DNA of 33,122 bases from NCBI RefSeq assembly GCF_014694405.1, contig NZ_JAAUWV010000050.1, positions 1 through 33,122 on the forward strand. The letters are read 5' to 3'. The position numbers were made by a program, and so were the translations under genes. The first letter of the stretch is position 1; each line of letters begins with the position of its first letter. This document shows positions 17,085-24,924 of the stretch, one piece after another. A model generated the notes under the pieces. It was not told where the DNA came from and searched no databases. It worked only from the letters and a program-made list of their open reading frames with translations. Source of the DNA: Pseudoalteromonas sp. S16_S37. Lineage in GTDB: Bacteria; Pseudomonadota; Gammaproteobacteria; Enterobacterales; Alteromonadaceae.

Positions 17085-17568
17085 TTTTGTGTTGTTTCAG
17101 GCGTGCTGGCTACTTGCCTTTTTATACCAAGGCAAGGCTGCTTTGCCTATGTTGGTTTTATGCCTGTTACTGCTACTAACACATAAAAATTATGTTAAGC
17201 AGCTCGCTCTCTTATCGCTCACTTTACCCTTGGGTATTGGTATTGAGTATTTTTCAATTTATTCAGGTCTCATAGCTCACCCTGAGAGGTCTATACCAAT
17301 TTGGTTAGTGATATTGTGGATAGCGTTTATATTGACTTTCGACAGTTCATTGAGAGCGATTATAACGTTGCCCCATTACTTAGGAGTAGCTGTCATCGCG
17401 TTAGTGGCGCCAGCAAGCTACCTCGCAGCTGCAAACTTTGGGGTGTTCGACATATTGGTACCCATTGTTCAGTTTTACGTGACATTTTCCGCGTCGTGGC
17501 TGGCGTGTACCTTATTTTTTATAATAATTTATGATTGGTTATTCACAAAAAGCAAATTTATCGCTTAA
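17047..17568 (+). CDS. DUF2878 family membrane protein
   Basis: A 173-residue, very hydrophobic protein with about five predicted membrane helices (for example ALPMLVLCLLLLLT, IWLVILWIAFILTF and a C-terminal FIIIYDWLF). It resembles DUF2878, a family often found at the end of FAD oxidase-DUF1365-Cfa clusters. Function is unknown. It overlaps the Cfa-like gene by 38 bases and appears to be the last gene of the ECF operon; a roughly 200-base gap follows before hupB. Confidence 0.8.
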   Translation: MHHLSASTRLITNFVLFQACWLLAFLYQGKAALPMLVLCLLLLLTHKNYVKQLALLSLTLPLGIGIEYFSIYSGLIAHPERSIPIWLVILWIAFILTFDSSLRAIITLPHYLGVAVIALVAPASYLAAANFGVFDILVPIVQFYVTFSASWLACTLFFIIIYDWLFTKSKFIA

Positions 17569-17696
17569 CAGCTATTGCGAAAACGATTAACGCTTGCTAG
17601 TTTGTAGATGCTTGGTTAGTGCAGACACATACCGCTGTTGAAAGCGTGCTACCCCTGACGTTTATCAATTTTTTAGCTAAATTTTTCAGGAAATAG

Positions 17697-17724
17697 TTGC
17701 ACATCTAACCAAAATGCATAAACA
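17697..17724 (+). promoter_or_regulatory. Possible hupB promoter
   Basis: TTGCAC (17697-17702) and TAAACA (17719-17724) with a 16-base spacer lie 45 bases before the hupB start. The -35 is fair and the -10 weak. Confidence 0.35.
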
Positions 17725-17768
17725 TAGGTTTTGCTTAGGCAAAATAAAAAATGAATAGGAATCTAATA

Positions 17769-18044
17769 ATGAATAAAGCTCAACTAGTTGAAAAGATGGC
17801 AGCAGACGCTGAAATTTCAAAAGCGGCAGCAGCTCGCGCGCTTGAAGCATTCACGGGTGCTGTAACCAAGTCTCTAAAAGAAGGCGATTCAGTTGCACTG
17901 GTTGGTTTTGGTACATTCTCAGTAAAAGAGCGTGCAGCTCGTACTGGCCGTAACCCACAAACCGGTGCTGAAATCCAAATTGCTGCAGCGAACATTCCAA
18001 GCTTCAAAGCAGGTAAAGGTTTAAAAGACCAAGTTAACCTATAA
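17769..18044 (+). CDS. hupB: DNA-binding protein HU-beta
   Basis: A 91-residue nucleoid protein that bends DNA as a dimer. The N-terminal helices read MNKAQLVEKMAADAEISKAA and the DNA-binding arm region VKERAARTGRNPQTG then IPSFKAGKGLKD. VKERAARTGRNPQTG matches E. coli HupB rather than HupA or IHF. The ATG at 17769 (MNKAQL) is the conserved start, eight bases after AGGA; an ATG at 17751 would add six residues and is rejected. It has its own promoter region and a strong terminator. Confidence 0.97.
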   Translation: MNKAQLVEKMAADAEISKAAAARALEAFTGAVTKSLKEGDSVALVGFGTFSVKERAARTGRNPQTGAEIQIAAANIPSFKAGKGLKDQVNL

Positions 18045-18063
18045 TTCGGTTAAACAGTTATAC

Positions 18064-18095
18064 AACAAAGGGACCATCATGGTCCCTTTGTTTTG
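18064..18095. terminator. Strong bidirectional terminator, hupB/ilvH
   Basis: AACAAAGGGACCA (18064-18076) and TGGTCCCTTTGTT (18080-18092) form a perfect 13-bp stem with a 3-base loop, followed by TT on the plus strand. The A-rich left side makes it usable on the minus strand for ilvIH too. It lies between convergent genes. Confidence 0.9.
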
Positions 18096-18109
18096 TCGCA
18101 ATTTTGCTG

Positions 18110-18607
18110 TTAGCCTTTTAGTGCTTTATCCCCTCGGCCTATGCCAACCGCACCAGAACGAACTAATTCAATAATATCGCTTTCGTGTCTGAGCATATCT
18201 AAAAACGACTCTAAACGCTCTGCATTACTTAATAACTGTAGTGTATAACTTTGCTTACCCATATCAATTATCGAGCCTTGAAACACATCTGCGATGCGTG
18301 TCACAGCTGCTCTGGTTGCTTCGTCTTTGGCAAATACTTTGACGAGCAGCAGTTCTAGTTCAATATGAGGAACCTCTGTTAAGTCAATAATTTTCAGTAC
18401 ATCTACAAGCTTATTAACTTGTTTGGTAATTTGCTCAACAACTCTGTCATCACCATGTGTGGTAATTGTGATACGTGACAAAGTTTGGTCTGCCGTTGTG
18501 CCAACGGTTAAACTGTCAATGTTATATGCGCGTTGAGAAAACAGTCCAACTATACGTGACAAAGAACCCGGTTCGTTTTCCAATAAGATACTTAATATTC
18601 TACGCAT
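18110..18607 (-). CDS. ilvH: Acetolactate synthase small (regulatory) subunit
   Basis: A 165-residue regulatory subunit of acetohydroxyacid synthase, conferring valine feedback inhibition and stimulating the large subunit. The N-terminal ACT domain is clear (ILSILLENEPGSLSRIVGLF and YNIDSLTVG), and the C-terminal half (VKVFAKDEATRAAVTRIADVF) matches the ALS_ss_C domain. Length equals E. coli IlvH (163). The ATG overlaps the ilvI stop by one base (TAATG), so the subunits are made together. Confidence 0.97.
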   Translation of the reverse strand: MRRILSILLENEPGSLSRIVGLFSQRAYNIDSLTVGTTADQTLSRITITTHGDDRVVEQITKQVNKLVDVLKIIDLTEVPHIELELLLVKVFAKDEATRAAVTRIADVFQGSIIDMGKQSYTLQLLSNAERLESFLDMLRHESDIIELVRSGAVGIGRGDKALKG

Positions 18608-20331
18608 TATGCTTTTACTCCCTTTTTAAGCCACATATCATCAACCGCGCCAAGTTTGATTTGCATTGGGTATACGTGTTCTTTTTCATCTACACGAATA
18701 TCTAAAAAGACCAAACGGTCGGTTATTGAAAACGCTTTTTCTAGTGCTGCGTCTAGCTCACTTGGATGGTCAACTCGAATACCGATATGCCCATAACTTT
18801 CAGCCAGTGCAACAAAGTCAGGTAACGATTCCATGTATGAGCTTGAATGCCTGCCACCATACATCATATCTTGCCATTGTCTTACCATACCTAAAGAACG
18901 ATTGTTCAATGAAACGATTTTTACCGCTAGGCCGTATTGCAAACAGGTCGATAGCTCTTGAATATTCATCTGAATTGAACCATCACCCGTCACACACACC
19001 ACATGCTCTTGGGGAAATGCGAGCTTAACGCCCATAGCAGCAGGTAAGCCAAATCCCATCGTGCCCAAACCACCTGAGTTTATCCATTGTCTTGGGTTTT
19101 TAAATGGGTAGTACTGTGCAGCAAACATTTGGTGCTGACCAACATCAGAGCAAACATAGGCGTCACCATTAGTGATCTCGTACACCTTCTCAACAACAGT
19201 TTGCGGCTTTATCACATCCACACCCTTATCGTAGGCCAAACATTGCTGAGCTCGCCATTGTGTAATTTGCTGCCACCAATCCTCTTGAGCGCTTCTGTCA
19301 ATTCGACTACTGCTTTTATCAATGGCGGCTTGAAGTTGTTCAAGTACCGTAGCTAAGCAGCCTACAACAGGGATATGCGCTTTAATTGTCTTAGAAATAG
19401 AAGTTGGATCGACATCAACATGTACGATTGTGGCTTCAGGGCAAAACTTTTTAACGTTATTTGTTACTCGATCATCAAAACGAGCACCTAACGCCAAAAT
19501 TACGTCAGCATTTGCCATTGCTTTATTCGCTTCCAAACTGCCATGCATACCTAACATGCCAATGAAATTTGGATGCGTGCCGCTTATACCACCCAATCCC
19601 ATCAAGGTATTTGTGATTGGCGCATTTAGTGTTTCTACGAGCTCGGTAAGCTGTGCAGACGTATTCGACAGAACAATACCGCCACCTGAATAAATCACCA
19701 GTCGCTTGGCGCCTAAAATAGCTTCAACCGCTTTTTTAATTTGTTTTGGATGACCTTTAACGCTTGGGTTGTAAGTTCTCATCTCAATACTCTGTGGCAT
19801 GTCGTATTTGAACTTAAGCTGCGGATTTAAAATGTCTTTTGGTAGCTCAACTACCACTGGTCCTGGTCGACCTGTACTCGCTAGATAGAAAGCTTTCGCC
19901 AGTATTGTTGGGATCTGTTGTGCATCTCGACAATTAAAGCTGTGTTTAACGATTGGTCTAGAGCAGCCAACAATATCTGTTTCTTGAAACGCATCATCAC
20001 CGATTAAGTTTGATGGTACTTGGCCAGATAGCACAACCATTGGAATAGAGTCCATATACGCTGTTGCGATGCCCGTAACGCAGTTTGTAGCGCCTGGGCC
20101 TGATGTGGCTAGTACAACACCTACTTTACCGGTTGCTCTGGCGTAGCCATCTGCCATATGCGTCGCTGCCTGTTCATGGCGCACCAAAATATGCTCAACC
20201 TCAGTTTGCCCAAAGAGCGCATCATATAAATCTAAAACCGACCCACCCGGATAACCGAATATGTATTCAACCTTAAGTGCGGCAAGTGCTTTTACAACTA
20301 GCTCTGAGCCATTGTATTGCTCTATTTTCAT
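18607..20331 (-). CDS. ilvI: Acetolactate synthase large (catalytic) subunit
   Basis: The 574-residue catalytic subunit of acetohydroxyacid synthase, which makes 2-acetolactate or 2-aceto-2-hydroxybutyrate from pyruvate as the first common step to Val, Leu and Ile. The ThDP-activating Glu53 lies in RHEQAATHMADGYARATG and the ThDP-Mg motif is GDGSIQMNIQEL...NN; the FAD-binding middle domain is present. Length equals E. coli IlvI. The second ATG (20331) is preferred to 20337 because GAGGA sits six bases before it. Expression is probably set by the leader peptide and attenuator upstream. Confidence 0.97.
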   Translation of the reverse strand: MKIEQYNGSELVVKALAALKVEYIFGYPGGSVLDLYDALFGQTEVEHILVRHEQAATHMADGYARATGKVGVVLATSGPGATNCVTGIATAYMDSIPMVVLSGQVPSNLIGDDAFQETDIVGCSRPIVKHSFNCRDAQQIPTILAKAFYLASTGRPGPVVVELPKDILNPQLKFKYDMPQSIEMRTYNPSVKGHPKQIKKAVEAILGAKRLVIYSGGGIVLSNTSAQLTELVETLNAPITNTLMGLGGISGTHPNFIGMLGMHGSLEANKAMANADVILALGARFDDRVTNNVKKFCPEATIVHVDVDPTSISKTIKAHIPVVGCLATVLEQLQAAIDKSSSRIDRSAQEDWWQQITQWRAQQCLAYDKGVDVIKPQTVVEKVYEITNGDAYVCSDVGQHQMFAAQYYPFKNPRQWINSGGLGTMGFGLPAAMGVKLAFPQEHVVCVTGDGSIQMNIQELSTCLQYGLAVKIVSLNNRSLGMVRQWQDMMYGGRHSSSYMESLPDFVALAESYGHIGIRVDHPSELDAALEKAFSITDRLVFLDIRVDEKEHVYPMQIKLGAVDDMWLKKGVKA

Positions 20332-20374
20332 CCTCATTCCTCAGTATTATCAGTACCTGTTGGTAATTTTAACC

Positions 20375-20402
20375 AAAAAAAAACCCCGCAGTTGCGGGGT
20401 TA
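20375..20402 (-). terminator. ilvIH attenuator terminator
   Basis: On the minus strand AACCCCGC, loop AACT, GCGGGGTT is followed by a run of T residues: a textbook Rho-independent terminator placed between the leader peptide and ilvI. Its 5' arm CCCCGC (complement of 20394-20399) can alternatively pair with GCGGGG at the end of the leader peptide (complement of 20426-20431). Confidence 0.9.
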
Positions 20403-20416
20403 AAGCGTAAATTTGC

Positions 20417-20488
20417 TCAACACGGCCCCGCTGGACTTAAAGATAAGACCAGGACTAGCACATGTAGGTTAGATAAAATACGTTTCAT
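20417..20488 (-). CDS. ilvIH leader (attenuator) peptide, 23 aa
   Basis: A 23-codon open frame (ATG at 20488, TGA ending at 20417) whose residues 4-17 read ILSNLHVLVLVLSL: six Leu, three Val and one Ile in 14 codons. These are the three end products of the pathway controlled by the downstream enzyme. The final codons GCG GGG form the antiterminator arm. With scarce charged Leu/Val/Ile tRNA a ribosome would stall in the control stretch, GCGGGG would pair with the terminator arm and ilvIH would be read; otherwise the ribosome reaches the stop and the terminator forms. No strong ribosome binding site is visible. It is too short for standard gene finders and so easily missed. Confidence 0.85.
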   Translation of the reverse strand: MKRILSNLHVLVLVLSLSPAGPC

Positions 20489-20526
20489 TTTTTGGTGTTA
20501 ATTTTATTTGTTAATTTACGAACTTC

Positions 20527-20555
20527 ATTAAATGTTGTTTTACAACCCATGTCAA
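20527..20555 (-). promoter_or_regulatory. ilvIH promoter
   Basis: On the minus strand, TTGACA (20555-20550), 17 bases, TTTAAT (20532-20527): a near-consensus sigma-70 promoter. Transcription would begin near 20520, giving a leader of roughly 190 bases that contains the control peptide and attenuator. The 395-base stretch between icd and ilvI is therefore explained mainly as this regulatory leader. Confidence 0.8.
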
Positions 20556-20696
20556 GGGTATAGCTGCAAATTCGCATAAAAAACGCTGTTATTTTAAAAA
20601 AACAACTTATTCTGACAAAGCACTACGGAAGTGAAGAGTGAAAAGGATTAAAATATGCAGGTTAAAACGAAGTGTTAGTTAAAAACAATTAAATAT

Positions 20697-20722
20697 AAAA
20701 AAGGCTGGCGATTTGCCAGCCT
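20697..20722 (-). terminator. Terminator of isocitrate dehydrogenase gene
   Basis: AGGCTGGC (20702-20709) and GCCAGCCT (20715-20722) form an 8-bp stem with a 5-base loop. On the minus strand it runs into TTTTTT, just after the stop codon of the dehydrogenase gene. Confidence 0.88.
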
Positions 20723-20732
20723 CAAGAGCGAA

Positions 20733-21740
20733 TTATAAACGCTCAATAACAGCCTGTGTAAAATCAGTTGTTCCGTGATTTCCACCTAAATCACGAGTAG
20801 TACGGTCACCACTCTTAATTACGTCTGCTACAGCACTTCTGATGCGCTCTGCTGTTTCACCCATTTCCAAATACTCAAGCATTTGAATAGAAGCTAAGAT
20901 AACAGACGTTGGGTTAGCTAGGTTTTTACCCGCGATATCAGGCGCACTGCCGTGAACAGCTTCAAAGATCGCAGCATTTTCACCAATATTAGCACCAGGT
21001 GCCATACCTAAGCCACCAACAAGACCGGCACATAAATCAGACAGAATATCACCAAACAGGTTAGTTGTTACGATGACATCAAACTCTTCAGGTGTCATAA
21101 CCAGTTTCATACATGCCGCATCTACAATCATTTCTGCAGATTCGATATCTGGATAACGCTCACCAACTTCACGCGCCACTTTTAAGAATAAACCAGACGT
21201 TGACTTAAGAATATTGGCCTTATGAACTGCAGTTACTTTTTTACGACCTTCACGACGTGCTAGCTCATATGCAAAAGTAACGATTTTTTCTGCACCTTCA
21301 CGGGTGATTTTTGACATTGCTTCCGCTTCGTTACCGTCTTCAGAAACTACTTGGCCAAGACCTGAGTACATACCCTGAGTGTTTTCACGCACAGTGATAA
21401 TATCAATATCTTCATAACGCGCTTTAGTACCTGCAAATGACTTAACAGGGCGCACATTTGCGTATAGGTCAAATTGCTTACGCAAAGTAACGTTAATTGA
21501 TGTAAAACCTTCACCTACAGGCGTTGTTAATGGGCCCTTTAAAGTGATCTTGTTTTTTTCGATCACTTCAAGCGTCTCTTTAGGAAGTAGTTCACCAGTT
21601 TTTTCTAGTGCTGCAAGGCCTGCATCTACAAATTCATAGTCAAAATCACAACCTGCTGCATTTAAAATTTCAATTGCAGAGTCGATAATGCTTGGACCTA
21701 TGCCGTCGCCTTTAATCACGGTAATGGTTTGCTTTGCCAT
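20733..21740 (-). CDS. NAD-dependent isocitrate dehydrogenase
   Basis: A 335-residue beta-decarboxylating dehydrogenase of the isocitrate/isopropylmalate family, predicted to convert isocitrate to 2-oxoglutarate in the TCA cycle. The block INVTLRKQFDLYANVRPV with the substrate-binding Ser-Asn-Arg pattern, ENTQGMYSGLGQ, KANILKSTSGLF and EAVHGSAPDIAGKNLANPTS favours the short NAD-type isocitrate dehydrogenase over LeuB, although ilvIH is next door. It starts at the ATG at 21740, with AAAGGAAAAA upstream. A monocistronic unit with its own terminator. Confidence 0.88.
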   Translation of the reverse strand: MAKQTITVIKGDGIGPSIIDSAIEILNAAGCDFDYEFVDAGLAALEKTGELLPKETLEVIEKNKITLKGPLTTPVGEGFTSINVTLRKQFDLYANVRPVKSFAGTKARYEDIDIITVRENTQGMYSGLGQVVSEDGNEAEAMSKITREGAEKIVTFAYELARREGRKKVTAVHKANILKSTSGLFLKVAREVGERYPDIESAEMIVDAACMKLVMTPEEFDVIVTTNLFGDILSDLCAGLVGGLGMAPGANIGENAAIFEAVHGSAPDIAGKNLANPTSVILASIQMLEYLEMGETAERIRSAVADVIKSGDRTTRDLGGNHGTTDFTQAVIERL

Positions 21741-21844
21741 TCTGGTTTTTCCTTTATCAAAAATAATTGTTACACCACACCCAAATGGGCACTATTGAGA
21801 AGTTTAGTAAACAAAGAGGGAAGGTGTGCGTTCGCTTGAAAATT

Positions 21845-21877
21845 TAAGCGCGTTTTATAACAATTTATGCGCGCTTA
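21845..21877. repeat. Inverted repeat upstream of isocitrate dehydrogenase
   Basis: TAAGCGCG (21845-21852) and CGCGCTTA (21870-21877) are perfect 8-base inverted repeats separated by 17 AT-rich bases, about 105-137 bases before the dehydrogenase start. This fits a dyad operator better than a terminator, but no regulator is identified. Confidence 0.35.
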
Positions 21878-21991
21878 TGCCAGTATGGAATGAAGAATCA
21901 GGCATAAACAGCATTTATGCTTGTTATAGGCATCATTTATTGGATAAATAACAGGCTAACAATCGACTTGCCAATATTATCAGCCTTTAAC

Positions 21992-23683
21992 TTAATCGAC
22001 GGAACAAATCGGGCTGTGCTCAATAAATGCATCACAAAAGACTTCTATAGAAGACCATTGCATCTTTTTAAGCTCATCGTCCAACAACTGCTTTTGCCAT
22101 GCACTGAGGTCTTGTGACTCTCCTAGGGTATAAATTGAGAGCAGCTTAATTGCGACAATTTGCCGACCTTGTTCATTTAAGGTTTGCTTTAGTAAAATTT
22201 CACTGTCTAACAGTGCCTGATGCGAAGGCGAGTACTTAAAATAACTTTCAATAAACGTTGTAAATAAAGCCTCGTCAAGCCTGCCAAAACCAAACAGATG
22301 TGCTATCGATACGCCCTTATCAGCAATTTCTTCCGTAGCGGGTTTGACCCGTCGCATAATACTCGTACTGTGGTCTTTCAAAATAAAGTATATGGCTGCT
22401 GTAAACGGGCTTAACAGTTGTTCAAATTGCTCGCCTTGGGTAAGGCTAAATAGTGTCGTGATGAGTTTATTAATATGGATGTACTTGTTCCATACATCAT
22501 TGGCAAATGGATGATGCAGCTGCGAAATTAATGTTTCTAATAATACTCGCTGACATAACAAACCCGCATTATCTAACCCTACCATAGTAAGGCAATGACG
22601 CAGCGTCGTCGCCTTTTGCCCTTGACGATTGTATTGCCTTGCAGCTAACTGCAACGCTTGCGTGATCTGGTTATACGGCTTAATGGTTTTTTCAATTGCC
22701 TTAAATTCCAAAAACTGCTGTTTACCCAGCGCTGTGATAGCGTGCCAAATCTCGGTTTGTTGTGGTTGTATAGTTTGACACTGTGGCATCTGCTCATTGA
22801 ACCAGATTGAATAGAGGAGTGTTTTATCAGACGTAGCAATTGGCTTATATTGAGGAGAAAATCGCCTGCTAGTTTTGATCATGCCTACGGCCTTGAAATT
22901 ATCAAGCAATGCCAGCAAGTGGCCATTATGAGTTGCAGATAAAACCAGCGCGCCTTGTCCCTTGTAATTAACTAACGCACCACCGGGATACAGATTAATT
23001 TGCTTTGACAGCGCCAACAAAGAAAGCTGCGCGAACTCATTGTGCGTACCAAGATACAGTGATTTTATTGCTTGAATCATGGTAAACGTTTTTGCATGTG
23101 GTCTAGGCGTGATGGCTTTTGCAATACGCTTGGCTAGCGTCACCAATATACTGGTATTATCATACAGTGGTATCGCTTTGCTGCCCGTTATCGCATTAGA
23201 ATATTTGTCTAAACGAGACAGTATACGTTGAAGCTGTCCTTGCGGCACATTTGCACTGTCAAGCATAGTGACAGTAAATTGATGTCTAAGCTTTATCAAT
23301 TTACTCTCTTGTTTGCTCAACATTGCAGAGCGAGCCAACTTATTCGCTTCATTTGAGCAGCATAAATAGTCACTCAGCGCTGCTACAACAAGCTCTTCTG
23401 TAAATGCTTCGGTATAACCATTGGCGCAGCAAAATGCACACACCAATATACACTGGTTAACTGTCAGGTTTGTGGTGTAACCATAGTCAGACGCGTAAAA
23501 CTGCAAGTGTGCATGCATAGCATTTGGTTGCGTGTAATAACACTGTACAAAGCGTTCAGCCAGCTGAGTAAGGGTAGGGTAAATAGCGGGCCATTTTTGT
23601 TTGTTGTAATAAAGCCTTAGTGCTTGATGCGTGTGTTCAAACAAGCGCTTTAAGTGAGCAGGGCTTGGCTTAAACTCCGACAT
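21992..23683 (-). CDS. Large protein of uncertain family, possibly degenerate HD-GYP-like
   Basis: A 563-residue soluble, mostly helical protein that I do not confidently recognise. One stretch in the middle (QINLYPGGALVNYKGQGALV) resembles the conserved Y-P-G-x-LV segment following the catalytic core of HD-GYP phosphodiesterases. No HD dyad or GYP motif is seen where they would be needed, so it would be catalytically dead if related. There is no signal peptide or membrane helix. It starts two bases after the DUF3192 stop, so the two are coupled, and it is the last gene of the GGDEF-ppnN-xni run. Confidence 0.75.
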   Translation of the reverse strand: MSEFKPSPAHLKRLFEHTHQALRLYYNKQKWPAIYPTLTQLAERFVQCYYTQPNAMHAHLQFYASDYGYTTNLTVNQCILVCAFCCANGYTEAFTEELVVAALSDYLCCSNEANKLARSAMLSKQESKLIKLRHQFTVTMLDSANVPQGQLQRILSRLDKYSNAITGSKAIPLYDNTSILVTLAKRIAKAITPRPHAKTFTMIQAIKSLYLGTHNEFAQLSLLALSKQINLYPGGALVNYKGQGALVLSATHNGHLLALLDNFKAVGMIKTSRRFSPQYKPIATSDKTLLYSIWFNEQMPQCQTIQPQQTEIWHAITALGKQQFLEFKAIEKTIKPYNQITQALQLAARQYNRQGQKATTLRHCLTMVGLDNAGLLCQRVLLETLISQLHHPFANDVWNKYIHINKLITTLFSLTQGEQFEQLLSPFTAAIYFILKDHSTSIMRRVKPATEEIADKGVSIAHLFGFGRLDEALFTTFIESYFKYSPSHQALLDSEILLKQTLNEQGRQIVAIKLLSIYTLGESQDLSAWQKQLLDDELKKMQWSSIEVFCDAFIEHSPICSVD

Positions 23684-23685
23684 GT

Positions 23686-24069
23686 TTATAAAGCCTTTTC
23701 ATATGCCACACTCGCCGCTGGCCCCCATAAAATCAATTGTCCGTTATCAAATAGCAATCCAGTACATTCGTCTTGGGTTGTGATCCCATCAGGTTTCACT
23801 AATTGAGTACGATAATAAACAATTTGTAAGGTCTTATCTTGCTGTTTTTTTACGTAAGTTAAATCAGGGCTACCCAGTGTTTCTAGCACTTCATCAATGC
23901 TGAGAGATTGATCAGGCTTGAGCTTACTTATAAAACGCTTGTTAAATGCCTCTCGGTCTTGCCAAATCATTGCTTGAGGGTCATCTTTATAAAAATTAAT
24001 GACTAACATCACAATTGCCGCATAAACAGCTAAACCCAACACTATGTACTGCAATACTTTCTTTATCAT
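23686..24069 (-). CDS. DUF3192 family membrane-anchored protein
   Basis: A 127-residue protein with one N-terminal membrane helix (VLQYIVLGLAVYAAIVMLVI) and a small exported domain. LSIDEVLETLGSPDLTYVKK recalls the SmpA/BamE-like fold and DECTGLLFDNGQLILWG is the DUF3192 signature as I remember it. Function is unknown. It sits between xni and the 563-residue gene with only two bases to the latter. Confidence 0.78.
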   Translation of the reverse strand: MIKKVLQYIVLGLAVYAAIVMLVINFYKDDPQAMIWQDREAFNKRFISKLKPDQSLSIDEVLETLGSPDLTYVKKQQDKTLQIVYYRTQLVKPDGITTQDECTGLLFDNGQLILWGPAASVAYEKAL

Positions 24070-24135
24070 AGAAACCCTACCTGCTTATCGTCGATGAGTA
24101 TAGCAGAGCAAGGGTTAGAGCATATAAAGATGCGA

Positions 24136-24924
24136 CTAATTAACGCCATTACCAGTGCGCCTCAATTGCTTTAAATTAAAGCCCAGATAAATGTCATTTC
24201 GTAGCGTGACTAGTTGCTTACTAATAATGTAATCATCCATTCCTTTGATTAGCTTGGTTTTGATACTTGCTTTGCAATTAGGGTCATCTATTGCTTTGGC
24301 GATATCATGATAATCATTGACTAACTTTATTGCTGATTTTTGACCAATACCCACAACGCCAGGTATGTCATTGGTTTTATCTCCTGCAAGCGCCCAAAAA
24401 TCTGTGAGCTGTTTTTTGTTTACAGCAAATCGCTCCAAGATACATTTATCTGTGAGCCATTGACGTTTAAAGTAATCATAAATCTCAATTTTATCACTGA
24501 GCAACGGGTAAAATCCTTTATCTGTAGAGACAACAACCGAAGCAATGCCGGCACTGCTAGCTTTAGATGCAAGTGTTGCAATCACATCATCGGCTTCATC
24601 CTGCTCAGGAATGTAAACTGTTACACCTTGTTCAACAAATGCCTCTGAGATTGCCTCTAAATTTTTTGAAAGCAAACTAGGCATGGGTTTTCGGCTATGC
24701 TTGTATTTTTCATAAAAGTGATAGCGCCAGCTTTTTTCGCCATCAAACACGGCTACTGCATGACTGGCTTGAGTTATTTCCAACAGCTTTTTGGTTGCAT
24801 GACTTACTCTACTTTTACATGAAAGTATCGTTTGCGATTCACTACGGTGGGTGTGTTGTTCATCAACGGCGTAGATGCGCCTAATTAAATTAAGCGCATC
24901 TATTAGGACTAATTTATGTTTCAT
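24136..24924 (-). CDS. xni: Flap endonuclease Xni (ExoIX-like)
   Basis: A 262-residue protein of the 5'-3' exonuclease/flap endonuclease family, related to the N-terminal domain of DNA polymerase I. It has LVLIDALNLIRRIYA, the acidic metal-binding cluster DEADDVIATLA, VVSTDKGFYPLL, and the helix-hairpin-helix AGDKTNDIPGVVGIGQKSA. As in E. coli Xni, it lacks the extra C-terminal parts of full-length Pol I nuclease. It overlaps ppnN by four bases (ATGA). The ppnN/xni neighbourhood is also seen in E. coli (ygdH near xni). Confidence 0.94.
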   Translation of the reverse strand: MKHKLVLIDALNLIRRIYAVDEQHTHRSESQTILSCKSRVSHATKKLLEITQASHAVAVFDGEKSWRYHFYEKYKHSRKPMPSLLSKNLEAISEAFVEQGVTVYIPEQDEADDVIATLASKASSAGIASVVVSTDKGFYPLLSDKIEIYDYFKRQWLTDKCILERFAVNKKQLTDFWALAGDKTNDIPGVVGIGQKSAIKLVNDYHDIAKAIDDPNCKASIKTKLIKGMDDYIISKQLVTLRNDIYLGFNLKQLRRTGNGVN

